Below are positions 32,113 through 39,948 of a stretch of DNA of 57,712 bases, piece after piece; position 1 is the stretch's first letter, and each line of letters opens with the position of its first letter. The stretch comes from Dehalococcoidia bacterium (GTDB lineage Bacteria > Chloroflexota > Dehalococcoidia > GIF9 > AB-539-J10), in contig JAGGYM010000058.1 of the NCBI GenBank assembly GCA_021162545.1, forward strand, positions 1-57,712, in the 5' to 3' direction. The notes under the pieces were generated by a model that had not been told where the DNA came from, searched no databases, and was given only the letters and a program-made list of their open reading frames with translations. The translations under genes were made by a program, and so were the position numbers.

Positions 32113-32967
32113 GTGACTGTACAGGCAGATAGTCAGGTACTGGAACGGTTGCCGCAGTGGCAGGAACAGTCGCCGGGTTATATAGGCCTTCACCGGGAGC
32201 TCCTGCAGCTCAAGGTGGAATCTTCCCTCTTGCCCTTGCTGGAAGGGTACATTTCAGCAGCTGCACCAAAGCTCGCCTCCGCTGATAGCATTGCCCTTCA
32301 ATTTAGTGATTTACTTCCTCTCTGGACAGAGCTGGAAAGGCTGTTTCGCGAAGCAAGTTCCATCATTTGTGCCCGCATGCCCGACCAGTCTTCTGACGAC
32401 GCTTCTGCACTGATGCAGTTCGCAGGGCAACCATCGCTGATAAAGAGCACGGCCGAAAGCTGGTATCAGAATTCCCCCATGGCCGATGTGGCTGGAGAGA
32501 CGAACGTTGACCGGATGATACTTTCACTCTGCTTTAAAGCCGCCTTCCACCCCGTGCTGGTCAGGTATGCCGAAGTGCTGGCGCCACTGGTAAAGCAGGA
32601 CAGCTGGAGGAGGAATGTCTGCCCCGTATGCGGAGGCAGGCCGGATTTCGCCTTTCTCGACAAGGAAGCGGGTGCCCGCTGGTTAATTTGCTCCCGTTGC
32701 GACGCCGAATGGCTCTTTGCCCGCCTTAAGTGCCCTTTCTGCGAAACCCAGGACCAGGGCGCCTTATCCTATTCCACCGACGATAAACAGTTATACCGCC
32801 TTTATACCTGTGACCGCTGCCGGGCCTACATCAAAGCCATAGACCTTCGCTGCACCGAGAACGATGTCCTCCTTCCCCTGGAGCGCATCCTCACGCTCGA
32901 CCTAGACAGACAGGCAATAGAAGCAGGATATGCTCAGAGTTCGGCGTTTCCGGGTTCTGTTGAGTGA
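32113..32967 (+). CDS. fdhE: Formate dehydrogenase accessory protein FdhE
   Basis: A 284-residue cytoplasmic protein needed for maturation of Tat-exported formate dehydrogenases. Cysteine pairs of its rubredoxin-like fold are CPVCGGRPDF, CSRCDAEWLF, CPFC and CDRCRAYIKAIDLR. The start is GTG at 32113, three bases after the gamma gene stop, so the protein is made in step with the enzyme. Presence of FdhE supports the assignment as a functional exported formate dehydrogenase. Confidence 0.92.
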   Translation: MTVQADSQVLERLPQWQEQSPGYIGLHRELLQLKVESSLLPLLEGYISAAAPKLASADSIALQFSDLLPLWTELERLFREASSIICARMPDQSSDDASALMQFAGQPSLIKSTAESWYQNSPMADVAGETNVDRMILSLCFKAAFHPVLVRYAEVLAPLVKQDSWRRNVCPVCGGRPDFAFLDKEAGARWLICSRCDAEWLFARLKCPFCETQDQGALSYSTDDKQLYRLYTCDRCRAYIKAIDLRCTENDVLLPLERILTLDLDRQAIEAGYAQSSAFPGSVE

Positions 32968-32998
32968 CTTGTTATTTTATTACCGTAAGGAGGTCATT

Positions 32999-33613
32999 GT
33001 GGAAAATAGAGTACAGTGGATTTACACCTCTCGCGACGACAAGGAATTACTCGAGCGCTACAACCAGTGGGCCAAGGACTACGATGCGGATCTCGAACAG
33101 GGCCATGAATATCAAGGGCCACAGCTTACTGCCGAGTTCTTCACCCGGTACGTACCGAATGGGGCAAGAGTTCTGGACGCTGGAGCCGGTACTGGCCTGA
33201 TGGGCGTGGCTTTGGCCGAATTGGGCTATCATGATTTAGTGGCCACGGATTTTTCTCAAGGCATGATCGACGAAGCACGCAAGAAGAACGTGTATCAGGA
33301 ACTCCACCAGATGGTGCTGGGGAAACCTTTAGACTTTGCTACCGACTGCTTTGATGCCATAGTGAGCGTTGGCGTGTTTACTGGGGCACACGCCCCAGCC
33401 AGCTCTTTTGATGAACTGGTTCGTATTACCAAACCAGGCGGACACATTATTTTCACTCTGTCCACCGAAGCATATGAGAACTCCGGGTTCAAGGAAAAGC
33501 TGTTTGCTCTGGAATCGGAGGGTAAGTGGAAGCTCATGGAGACAAGTCAGAAACAACTACTTACTAAAGAAGGTGCTGGCGTGTACCATCAGGTCTGGAT
33601 ATACCAGGTCTGA
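32999..33613 (+). CDS. Class I SAM-dependent methyltransferase, METTL27/WBSCR27-like
   Basis: A 204-residue cytoplasmic methyltransferase. Motif I is VLDAGAGTGLMGVALAELGY, the post-I acidic residue is in LVATDFSQGMIDEAR, and motif II/III FDAIVSVGVFTGAHAP and KPGGHIIFTL. The N-terminal WAKDYDADL is typical of the METTL27 group. The substrate is unknown. Start GTG at 32999 has TAAGGAGG at the right distance, so the track start 32930 inside fdhE is rejected. It might be cotranscribed with fdhE but has no obvious link to formate metabolism. Confidence 0.85.
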   Translation: MENRVQWIYTSRDDKELLERYNQWAKDYDADLEQGHEYQGPQLTAEFFTRYVPNGARVLDAGAGTGLMGVALAELGYHDLVATDFSQGMIDEARKKNVYQELHQMVLGKPLDFATDCFDAIVSVGVFTGAHAPASSFDELVRITKPGGHIIFTLSTEAYENSGFKEKLFALESEGKWKLMETSQKQLLTKEGAGVYHQVWIYQV

Positions 33614-33815
33614 CAGATGAACTCAGGACACAGGACTTCAGGTGTCAGGACGTTACCCGTAACCTTTGTGGGGAAAGTGAGCCCGTTAGCCTGTTCACCA
33701 AGCGATCATTGAATCCGCATTCCCTAAAAGGTGGCAGGTCCAAATGGACAGGACTGCCTGATTAAAATAGGAGTATCCCACAGAGAGTTGCATTTACAGC
33801 TAAAGGGAGGAAGTC

Positions 33816-34655
33816 ATGCTAAAGCTGTCTCGAGTATCACCGCACGAGTGGGAGTTCGTCTATCCTGATATATACGGTGACTTGATGGACGAGTTCCACA
33901 GGGGGTGTGAACTATATGAGGAAGGCAATCTTGACGAAGCTGAAAAGATTTTCCAAGCAGTGCTCACTCAGATGCCCGACCATTTAGACGCAATCCATCA
34001 TTTGGCTCTGGTTCTATCCGATCGAAATCTATTAGACGAGGCACGAGATCTCTGGGAACAAACTGTCCGTATTGGTCACAAGGCATTCCCCCAGGATTTC
34101 GAAATAGAGAGAGACCTCCTTGAATGGGGATGGCTAGATAACAGGCCTTTTCTGCGATGCCTTCATGGATTGGCCCTGGCCAGATATGAGGACGGAGAAA
34201 CAGAGGAGGCTCTGAAGCTATTTCGGGAGTCACTCTCTTTGAACCCCGGAGATAATCAGGGTATTCGAGCCATGGCAGTAGAAGCATTGTTCGAGCTAGG
34301 AAGATTTGAAGATGCTCTTGAGATTACCATGAAGTATCCTAATGACATAATGCCCGAGACCATCTACGGGCGCGCCCTGATTCTTTTCAAGCTGGGGCAG
34401 CGACAAGAAGCGACTGCAGCACTTCAGAAAGCTATTGGATATTTACCCCTGGTAGGGAAAGAACTTCTGAAGACTAAACACCGGCTGCCCAGAACAGCGC
34501 GCCCGGGTACGGTTACCCTGGGTGGTGCTGATGAGGCTTACGATTATTGGGAACGTTCGGGCCGATTCTGGGAGGAAGATACTGCAGCGCTGGAATGGTT
34601 GAGAGAAATAATGAAGCAGACCGACCCCAAGGCCCATCGAGGTAAGTACCGATAG
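33816..34655 (+). CDS. Tetratricopeptide-repeat protein
   Basis: A 279-residue protein with TPR-like helix pairs: CELYEEGNLDEAEKIFQAVLTQMPDHLDAIHHLALVL (about 31-70), HGLALARYEDGETEEALKLFRESLSLNPGDNQG (about 115-150), then AVEALFELGRFEDALEI and GRALILFKLGQRQEATAAL. TPRs mediate protein-protein contacts. The C-terminal part (YDYWERSGRFWEED) is shared with TPR/SEC-C-type proteins of unknown role. No signal peptide. GGGAGG lies before the ATG. It is flanked by 200-base gene-free stretches at both sides. Confidence 0.75.
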   Translation: MLKLSRVSPHEWEFVYPDIYGDLMDEFHRGCELYEEGNLDEAEKIFQAVLTQMPDHLDAIHHLALVLSDRNLLDEARDLWEQTVRIGHKAFPQDFEIERDLLEWGWLDNRPFLRCLHGLALARYEDGETEEALKLFRESLSLNPGDNQGIRAMAVEALFELGRFEDALEITMKYPNDIMPETIYGRALILFKLGQRQEATAALQKAIGYLPLVGKELLKTKHRLPRTARPGTVTLGGADEAYDYWERSGRFWEEDTAALEWLREIMKQTDPKAHRGKYR

Positions 34656-34863
34656 TAGTATTTTGATGACTACAGCAATGACCATTTGTCAGAGACAGAA
34701 AGACATTTGTCCAGGTTAGGCACTGAATTAAACAATAGCCTGTTCTGTTACCCGATTGCACAGACTGCCAGATTGGATTATCTGTGACCTCTAAACTATG
34801 GTTTTGCAGGGCCGTTGAAGCATCCCTTGAGCATTGTTTTCTAGCGCCATTGTTTGATTCTGA

Positions 34864-35208
34864 CATGCTCCTTCCATAACCGGTGTCCGGTATGCGCATG
34901 TGCCTTTTGGCCCGGCGCCTGACAACTATGGAATATACTATGGCACGTTGCGTTCCAGGGAAGAGATAGAGTTACTGGAGGAGCTATACCCCAACGGCAA
35001 TGCAGGTGAAATTATCAGGGCGGTAAAAGAACCTGATTTGAACGTGTTTTCCGCTGGCGAACTTCGTATCATGGCCTCCGTTAAGGAACATTTTGAAGGA
35101 TTCAATGCCAGCAGAATAAGCCGCTTCTCTCACCAGGAGGTGGCTTACCAGGAAACGGACAACGGCGATATCATCTCCTATAACTACGCCAATCAGTTAA
35201 ATCTCTAG
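34864..35208 (+). pseudogene. Panacea (DUF4065/SocA-like) antitoxin fragment lacking the N-terminus
   Basis: The frame opens after a TGA at 34861 and reads SITGVRYAHVPFGPAPDNYG, followed by about 100 residues that end QETDNGDIISYNYANQLNL. This matches the C-terminal two thirds of Panacea-domain proteins (ITGxxYxxxxxGPxP...ETxxGxxISYxYA). Panacea proteins act as antitoxins or as adaptors to proteases. The N-terminal helices (normally KLLYFADFLH-like) are absent, with no intact start codon before the similarity. GTG 34900 could allow a short product. No companion toxin is seen. It marks a decayed toxin-antitoxin locus. Confidence 0.6.
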
Positions 35209-35245
35209 TTCTTCGAAGTAGTGACGTTCTCTCTGGAAACTGGTC

Positions 35246-35920
35246 TCACCATCCAAATATTTTCTTTAACCGCTCTATTAGCGAAGTTGAGCTCTCAGGT
35301 GGCAATCCCTGTAATCCGTGCAGTTTATTTATCGTTTTCCGCCACCAATATTTGCGCAATGCTTCTCTCCGACCTAGTAGTTTTCTTAAAACTAAGTCAT
35401 ACTCACATATAATTCTTCTGCCGGTTCCTAAAACCGTTATTCGTAGAAGATATTGGCTAATATTGGGTTCCTCTCTGCTTTTGAGGTAAGCCCATATATC
35501 ACTGAATTTTTTATCAATGCCCTGAAAGGCAATAGTAGCGTGGAAGGCGTGGTTTCTCTGACTATCCCAAGCCTGGCCAGTAGATACCTTTCTCAATTCT
35601 TGGGATAATTCCCACCTTAAATTTTCTAGCTCCTCAGAAGGAGTTATATCAAAATATATAACCTTTGGGGTTTTATTAAAATAACTGAATCCTTTAATCT
35701 TGAAGGGGACTAAAGCATATCTTAGCCCTACCTTCTCTACTGCCGAAATCACCTTCCTGATATCATCAGTTCTGCCTGGGCCATACAAGGAAATATGAGG
35801 TACTACCCTTTTCCTTGTGACACCTCGAACTCGAAATTTCTTAGCGACAGAATATACAACGTCTCTCGCGTATTCTTTTGCATATCCGTGCATCCGGAAT
35901 TCAACTAAAAAGTGAGCCAC
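35246..35920 (-). CDS. 2H phosphoesterase / 2'-5' RNA ligase-like protein
   Basis: A 224-residue protein with the two H-x-[ST]-x motifs of the 2H superfamily: VVPHISLYGPG near residue 42 and NHAFHATIAFQG near residue 125. 2H enzymes cleave or ligate 2'-5' linked nucleotides or open cyclic phosphates such as ADP-ribose 1'',2''-cyclic phosphate. The C-terminus (KYWWRKTINKLHGLQGL) is basic and may bind RNA. The gene is AT-richer than core genes. Nudix and LemA genes follow upstream on the same strand, with a 129-base gap to Nudix. Confidence 0.75.
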   Translation of the reverse strand: MAHFLVEFRMHGYAKEYARDVVYSVAKKFRVRGVTRKRVVPHISLYGPGRTDDIRKVISAVEKVGLRYALVPFKIKGFSYFNKTPKVIYFDITPSEELENLRWELSQELRKVSTGQAWDSQRNHAFHATIAFQGIDKKFSDIWAYLKSREEPNISQYLLRITVLGTGRRIICEYDLVLRKLLGRREALRKYWWRKTINKLHGLQGLPPESSTSLIERLKKIFGW

Positions 35921-36049
35921 GAGCGTACCTATAATGTTAAAATGTTCTATTTACCCAATGTTGCTTCTATTTATCGCCGGATTCTCTCTATTCATCCTGA
36001 ATCACTGTCGTTTCTCAGGCTAATATTCCGCCTCCAAATTTTTATTATA

Positions 36050-36508
36050 TTAAGTGAACCATTCAAGTAACCTGCTCAAAAAGCTTGTTCTTCTTCTCCC
36101 CAGGCTGCTCTTCTTCTTATAGCTGTAATACTTCTCAATAATTTCCCTGGTTACACCCGAAATATGAACTCCTGAGTCAGGTTTGTAAAAAGCAACGTAC
36201 TCGATCTCATGTCGAGGACTTGGGTTACCATGAGCTTTGACCAAGCACACAGTGTGATGGTCCTGGAAATAGCCATGACCGTGCGATTTTGATATTCTTC
36301 CTCTATGCCTGAACAAGTATTTTGCATAGTAGGGTTTTAAGCTTGTCTCTTCCCATAATTCTCTCATGGCGGCTTCAATTCTCGGCTCGCCTCTGTTAGC
36401 CCCACCACCAGGCAGTAAAAAGATCTTGCTTCTACCTGCCGTAACAAGGATGCCTTTTTCTGTCTCGACAATTGCTGTTCCTCTACGTCGTTTTTTTACT
36501 TCAGACAT
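36050..36508 (-). CDS. Nudix hydrolase
   Basis: A protein of about 152 residues. The Nudix box reads GGGANRGEPRIEAAMRELWEETSL, matching G-x5-E-x7-R-E-U-x-E-E with the final residues T-S-L. It should hydrolyse a nucleoside diphosphate linked to another group, such as ADP-ribose or an oxidised nucleotide, with Mg. The substrate is not clear; the basic N-terminus (KKRRRG) and C-terminus (YKKKSSLGRRRTSF) hint at nucleic acid or RNA caps. The ATG at 36508 has GGAGTG at good spacing; the track start 36550 is too early. The LemA gene lies 44 bases upstream. Confidence 0.8.
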   Translation of the reverse strand: MSEVKKRRRGTAIVETEKGILVTAGRSKIFLLPGGGANRGEPRIEAAMRELWEETSLKPYYAKYLFRHRGRISKSHGHGYFQDHHTVCLVKAHGNPSPRHEIEYVAFYKPDSGVHISGVTREIIEKYYSYKKKSSLGRRRTSFLSRLLEWFT

Positions 36509-36552
36509 TAGCCGCACTCCTTTCCAACTGATATCCCCCGGCCCGGGCAATC

Positions 36553-37134
36553 TTAGTCCTCAAAGATTTCCCTAGGCTCGTAGGTTTCCTGTCCTTCAAA
36601 AGTGAGGTAATCCAACTCCTTAAAGTTATGGACACGAGCCACGACATTCCGGGGGAATCGCCTTGTTCTCTCGTTATATCGTTGGGCGACCTGGTTATAT
36701 TCCAATCTGGTCTTGCGGAGCCTTCGCTCTACTTCAGAATCCCTTTCCATCAGAGAGATGTGCATTTGATCAGCTTTGAGGACTGGATACCTTTCAAATA
36801 CGGCCTGAAGCTTCAGATAGTTATTCTCTACCTCAGAAGCGAGCTTGACCTTTTCATTAAGGTCTGTATCTTTTGTCCATCTGCTTCTGGCTTCGATAAC
36901 GTCCCTCAATGCTTTATATTCATGGACATCATACTTCTTTGCTATTTGTGCCAGTGCATGAACATTATCCAGCCTCTCCTGCATAATTACGTCAACATCT
37001 GCAAATTTCCGTTGGGCCCTTGTGATCCAGTACTGGAACTTATTGTAAATGCCTATCCATGACTTGCCCAAAATCCCGAGTGCTATCGCGATGATGATAC
37101 CAACCACCAGCCAGATTATTGTTGCTACTGACAT
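36553..37134 (-). CDS. LemA family protein, diverged second copy
   Basis: A 193-residue single-pass protein. The N-terminal helix (IIWLVVGIIIAIALGILG) is followed by YNKFQYWITRAQRKFADVDVIMQERLDNVHAL, the LemA start region, and YNQVAQRYNERTRRFPRNVVA, the end region. Unlike the LemA at 8487 it is not next to HtpX; it sits with Nudix and 2H genes. The presence of two LemA proteins in different settings suggests different partners. A 56-residue gene starts about 10 bases upstream of its own start on the same strand. Confidence 0.85.
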   Translation of the reverse strand: MSVATIIWLVVGIIIAIALGILGKSWIGIYNKFQYWITRAQRKFADVDVIMQERLDNVHALAQIAKKYDVHEYKALRDVIEARSRWTKDTDLNEKVKLASEVENNYLKLQAVFERYPVLKADQMHISLMERDSEVERRLRKTRLEYNQVAQRYNERTRRFPRNVVARVHNFKELDYLTFEGQETYEPREIFED

Positions 37135-37144
37135 AACTCACCTC

Positions 37145-37315
37145 CTAGACTGAGAAATAGTCCTTATTGCTGAGCTTTTTTGGCTTAATTTCAGCTTCAA
37201 AATAGCAAATCATCTGCTTAATTGCCTCTTGCTTAGTATTGAGGTCATGCACCAGTTTATATACCTCGACAATCTTATCCTCTTCTTTTGATAGGTCTAT
37301 TTGAATCTTAGCCAT
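37145..37315 (-). CDS. Small DUF2683-like helical protein
   Basis: A 56-residue protein, not in the track. It reads MAKIQIDLSKEEDKIVEVY, then VHDLNTKQEAIKQMICYFEAEIKP. The layout, a beta strand then EEDKIVEVYKLxxxLxTKxEAI, resembles DUF2683 proteins, which look like ribbon-helix-helix DNA-binding antitoxins. A GGGAGTGGG lies before the ATG. It is at the head of the minus-strand group with LemA, Nudix and 2H genes. The palindrome in its promoter (37361-37399) could be its own operator. Confidence 0.6.
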   Translation of the reverse strand: MAKIQIDLSKEEDKIVEVYKLVHDLNTKQEAIKQMICYFEAEIKPKKLSNKDYFSV

Positions 37316-37612
37316 ATTCCCACTCCCTTACGAGCAATTTATATACGTTATCTACTTATAATATGCTATAATACCTTGATATATTATATCATAGCATATC
37401 ATTTTTATTATGCAAGAGGTCTTGGCCTGCCCATCCTGGAAATAGGACCACCTTGAATGCGCGGCTCCTGTTAGGATTTCACAACCACAGGCTATTGCCC
37501 AAGCCTGGCGGCAGGGGTACAATGACTATTGTAGGGGCACCCTTCCAAATCCTTGACAATAGAACAAATTGTTTCAATCCACCAGCTATATTCTGTCTGG
37601 GATGTCATTCGA
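37316..37612. other. AT-rich gene-free stretch between DUF2683-like and TIR genes
   Basis: About 300 bases with no recognisable gene. It holds the AT-rich promoter region near 37320-37410 and a block TTGTAGGGGCACCCTT near 37524 that resembles dispersed repeats of bacterial metagenome genomes. No ORF with a ribosome site was found. Confidence 0.5.
37361..37399 (-). promoter_or_regulatory. AT-rich promoter with a perfect 9-bp inverted repeat
   Basis: ATATGCTAT (37361-37369) and ATAGCATAT (37391-37399) are perfect complements 21 bases apart. On the minus strand TTGCAT and TATGAT boxes are 16 bases apart and the repeat overlaps the -10 box. This suits autoregulation by the DUF2683-like protein or control by another RHH regulator (inference). 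Confidence 0.5.
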
Positions 37613-38254
37613 CTACTTGTTCTTGAGTTTCCTCTGGTACTTGTCGGTAAAGCGGTTCTTTCTATAGACAAAAGTTCGGCCTTTGAGTTGTTTGCCAGCG
37701 TTAAAATCTCTGATGCGTTCTTTTACCCACCCAGAGAGGTCTTTGTAATCTACATCATGCCACTCGTGATCCTTAACCACTTGCGTTTTAGAAGATCCAA
37801 TAGCCTCTCCGTTGGTTTGGTCCTCGGCGAACTGTGGTTTGCCTACTCCAGCTTGCTCTCCCGCTAGATGGTAACCAACTGCGCTCAGCAGTACAGGAAG
37901 GTGCTTTGCAATCGGCGGAGGGAAACCATCCAACCACTGGGGGGTAGATAGGAAAAACGCCAATTCTTCAGGCATAATGTCTTCTGTGCGAAATGGGATT
38001 ATTGGGATACTTTTAGTTCTCGCCATTGCAACTTCCTGACCTACGCCCTCCGCCACATCAGCGTTGTGTGAGAATATGAGAACTAACAGACGGCTTTCTT
38101 TGAGTGCCTTAGCTAGTTGAGTGTGATATCCAACGCCGGGGATTAATTCTGCATCGATGAAGCATTCGATTCCGTTCTGCTCCAAGTATTCGTGAACTTC
38201 ACGCGCGATTCCCGCATCTTTCTTAGCATAACTGATAAAAATATCATGGCTCAT
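37613..38254 (-). CDS. TIR domain protein
   Basis: A 213-residue protein. Residues 1-125 form a TIR domain: DIFISYAKKDAGIAREVHEYLEQNGIECFID, LAKALKESRLLVLIFS and the helix with VGQEVAMA carrying the candidate catalytic Glu. Many bacterial TIR proteins cleave NAD+ to ADP-ribose or its cyclic isomers in antiviral or virulence roles. The remaining ~85 residues have no recognised domain and end in a basic region (KGRTFVYRKNRFTDKYQRKLKNK). No standard partner such as ThsA or a SIR2/SLOG effector is adjacent, but Nudix and 2H genes sit 1-3 kb away on the same strand. Confidence 0.85.
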   Translation of the reverse strand: MSHDIFISYAKKDAGIAREVHEYLEQNGIECFIDAELIPGVGYHTQLAKALKESRLLVLIFSHNADVAEGVGQEVAMARTKSIPIIPFRTEDIMPEELAFFLSTPQWLDGFPPPIAKHLPVLLSAVGYHLAGEQAGVGKPQFAEDQTNGEAIGSSKTQVVKDHEWHDVDYKDLSGWVKERIRDFNAGKQLKGRTFVYRKNRFTDKYQRKLKNK

Positions 38255-38629
38255 GGCAACATTAGTAGCACAATCAATGTCATATCATAATCTTTCTGTA
38301 AAAGCTCTTACGCAGGCACCTCCAGCGTTAAGCATTCTACACCGCTACCAAATCCTTTTCAATCTTTGGAGTGAACCCCTGAAACTGGACACTCCAGGTC
38401 AGGGAGGTTGGGCAGGATAGAGACCTGTCCCCTTTTCTATACCAGTTGCAGTGAGAGTTTCTCAATTGACGGCCTCTCCGGCCATGGCAAACTCCATGGA
38501 AGTAAGGCTGCACACTCCATCAGAAAGGTCAATTTGCTTCAGGTCAAGCGGGGTATTGGGATCTTGCTACCTCCGCACAGGTTTACCCAAGAGATGTCCT
38601 GACTTTCTCCCTGCACAATGTTGGCGGGC
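38255..38629. other. Gene-free region with mobile-element-like sequence
   Basis: Between the TIR gene and the IS21 remnant. Two overlapping plus-strand ORFs here have no recognisable family and compete in frame, so neither is called. The segment GGAGTGAACCCCTGAAACTGGACACTCC (38371-38398) contains the inverted pair GGAGTG...CACTCC and resembles an insertion-sequence end. The area looks like eroded transposon DNA. Confidence 0.4.
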
Positions 38630-38985
38630 ACCTAAAACCGGCCAGGGAAGGGCACCTCAAAAGCGGCCACTTAAGCAAGTAGACTGTGGCACACTTCATC
38701 GTAAAAGCAATGGAGGTGCCAGTGGGAAATCATCTTAAGATGGCTGACAAGCAACGGATACAGGCACTACTTGAACTTGGCTGGAGCTATCGCCGAATTC
38801 AACGGGAGACCGAGCTACGTCGGGAGGCGGTAGCCAGGTATGACTCCCGGCGAAATCCAAAAGCGGCCAAAGTGCCCACCGGCTCGGCAATCGCCTGTGA
38901 GCCGTACCGCGGCATCATTAAGGCGGCGATAGAGCAGGGACTGAGCGCCCAGCATATCTGGCAGGACCTTCAGGAATATTGAGGT
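38628..38985 (+). mobile_element. IS21-type left-end and istA 5' remnant
   Basis: Two near-identical blocks, GGGCACCTAAAACCGGCCAG and GGGCACCTCAAAAGCGGCCA, precede an istA-like reading frame, as the multiple terminal repeats do in IS21 ends. The frame (38686-38982) stops after about 100 residues. IstB and the right end are not present. It is read as a truncated insertion sequence. Confidence 0.65.
38686..38982 (+). pseudogene. Truncated IS21 transposase IstA, N-terminal part
   Basis: The likely start MEVPVGNHLKMADKQRIQALLELGWSYRRIQRETELRREAVARYDSRR is the helix-turn-helix of IstA. CEPYRGIIKAAIEQGLSAQHIWQDLQEY then stops at TGA. IstA is normally 350-500 residues and includes a DDE nuclease domain, absent here. 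The track start at 38686 is 8 residues before the likely ATG at 38710. The fragment shows that mobile DNA has acted in the island. Confidence 0.75.
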
Positions 38986-39219
38986 GGTTCCCAAATTTTG
39001 GACAGGTTGTTAAGTGTAGGTTCTGCCCCTTTAGGAGAAACGGGCTACACAACCGTAGGAGAAAGCAGGAAGCCTCTCATCGTAGGTGGCACTAAAAACG
39101 GAGAATACCTCAACGGGACAATCATATTTCTATGTTGGATCTCAGAGAATGTGGAAAGCACGCTAAAACAGGGACACTCCACGGTGGTCTGCTATATAAA
39201 TACGGGAAACAGGGAGGTG

Positions 39220-39772
39220 ATGGCTAATGAACACATAACAGTTATTCAGTGAAATTGATTGTTATTTTCTAGCAAAGCGCGACTACATCCAGCAATTTAC
39301 TTCCTCGGAGCGTCAGGTAGAGGGATGGTTCAAGGGTGAACTGATTCATCTTTTCACTTCCCTACAAGCTAAAGGGGAATTGGAGGGGTGGGAACCCGAA
39401 GTTGTGATACCAGGACTCGGCAAAAAGAAGGTGGACTTCAGGGTAAAGTTGGACAATGGCTTTGCTTGGCTAGAACTTAAGAGCTTATATCATGGACAGC
39501 AACGAGAACAACCGATTGACCTCGGGATATATTTTTACAAGGATAGTGTGGGTATCTGGGGTGATGTGCAAAAACTGGCGTCTGTTGAGGGAGGCCATGG
39601 CTACTGCATTATGTTCATATACCCCAAACCAGAGGTGGCCCGATGGCAAAAACTTCTAACGAAATACAGAAAGCTGATAGGGAATTACACGTTCCAAGAA
39701 AAAAGCAACATGTCCCAGTTTCCAAGTGGTCTTTACATTGCCAAGATTGAGATAGCGCAAGGTAGCAACTAG
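39220..39772 (+). pseudogene. PD-(D/E)XK nuclease-like protein, frameshifted near its start
   Basis: An ATG at 39220 after AGGGAGGTG starts MANEHITVIQ and stops at 39250. A second frame, open from 39239, has no usual start until TTG 39380 but reads QLFSEIDCYFLAKRDYIQ, then VEGWFKGELIHLF and on to the end. Joining the frames by a one-base shift near 39240 gives a ~180-residue protein. The core VEGWFKGELIHLF, KKKVDFRVKL and FAWLELKSL has the E, D and E-x-K spacing of a PD-(D/E)XK nuclease fold (inference). It is either a recent pseudogene, a sequencing error or a programmed frameshift. Confidence 0.5.
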
Positions 39773-39948
39773 TACATCGGTTGGATTATATTGTGTAGTG
39801 TCTCTGTTTTAAGCGCTCTAGATTTTGTTGGTTTTTATCACACAATAGCCCAGAATGTTGAGCCTGCGATAGTAAGGTTACCTACAATACAGGGAAATCG
39901 CCCTGTTTTTCTTAAAATGATAACCGCCTTCTGATATGATTAAGCAGA

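Noticed and set aside
31051-32193. A 380-codon minus-strand ORF over the FDH beta, gamma and fdhE genes
   Set aside because: It lies antisense to three well-identified genes and its translation is low-complexity and unlike any known protein.
38998-39252. An 84-codon ORF before the nuclease-like gene
   Set aside because: Only its last ten codons (from ATG 39220 with a strong ribosome site) look translated; the rest resembles eroded mobile DNA.
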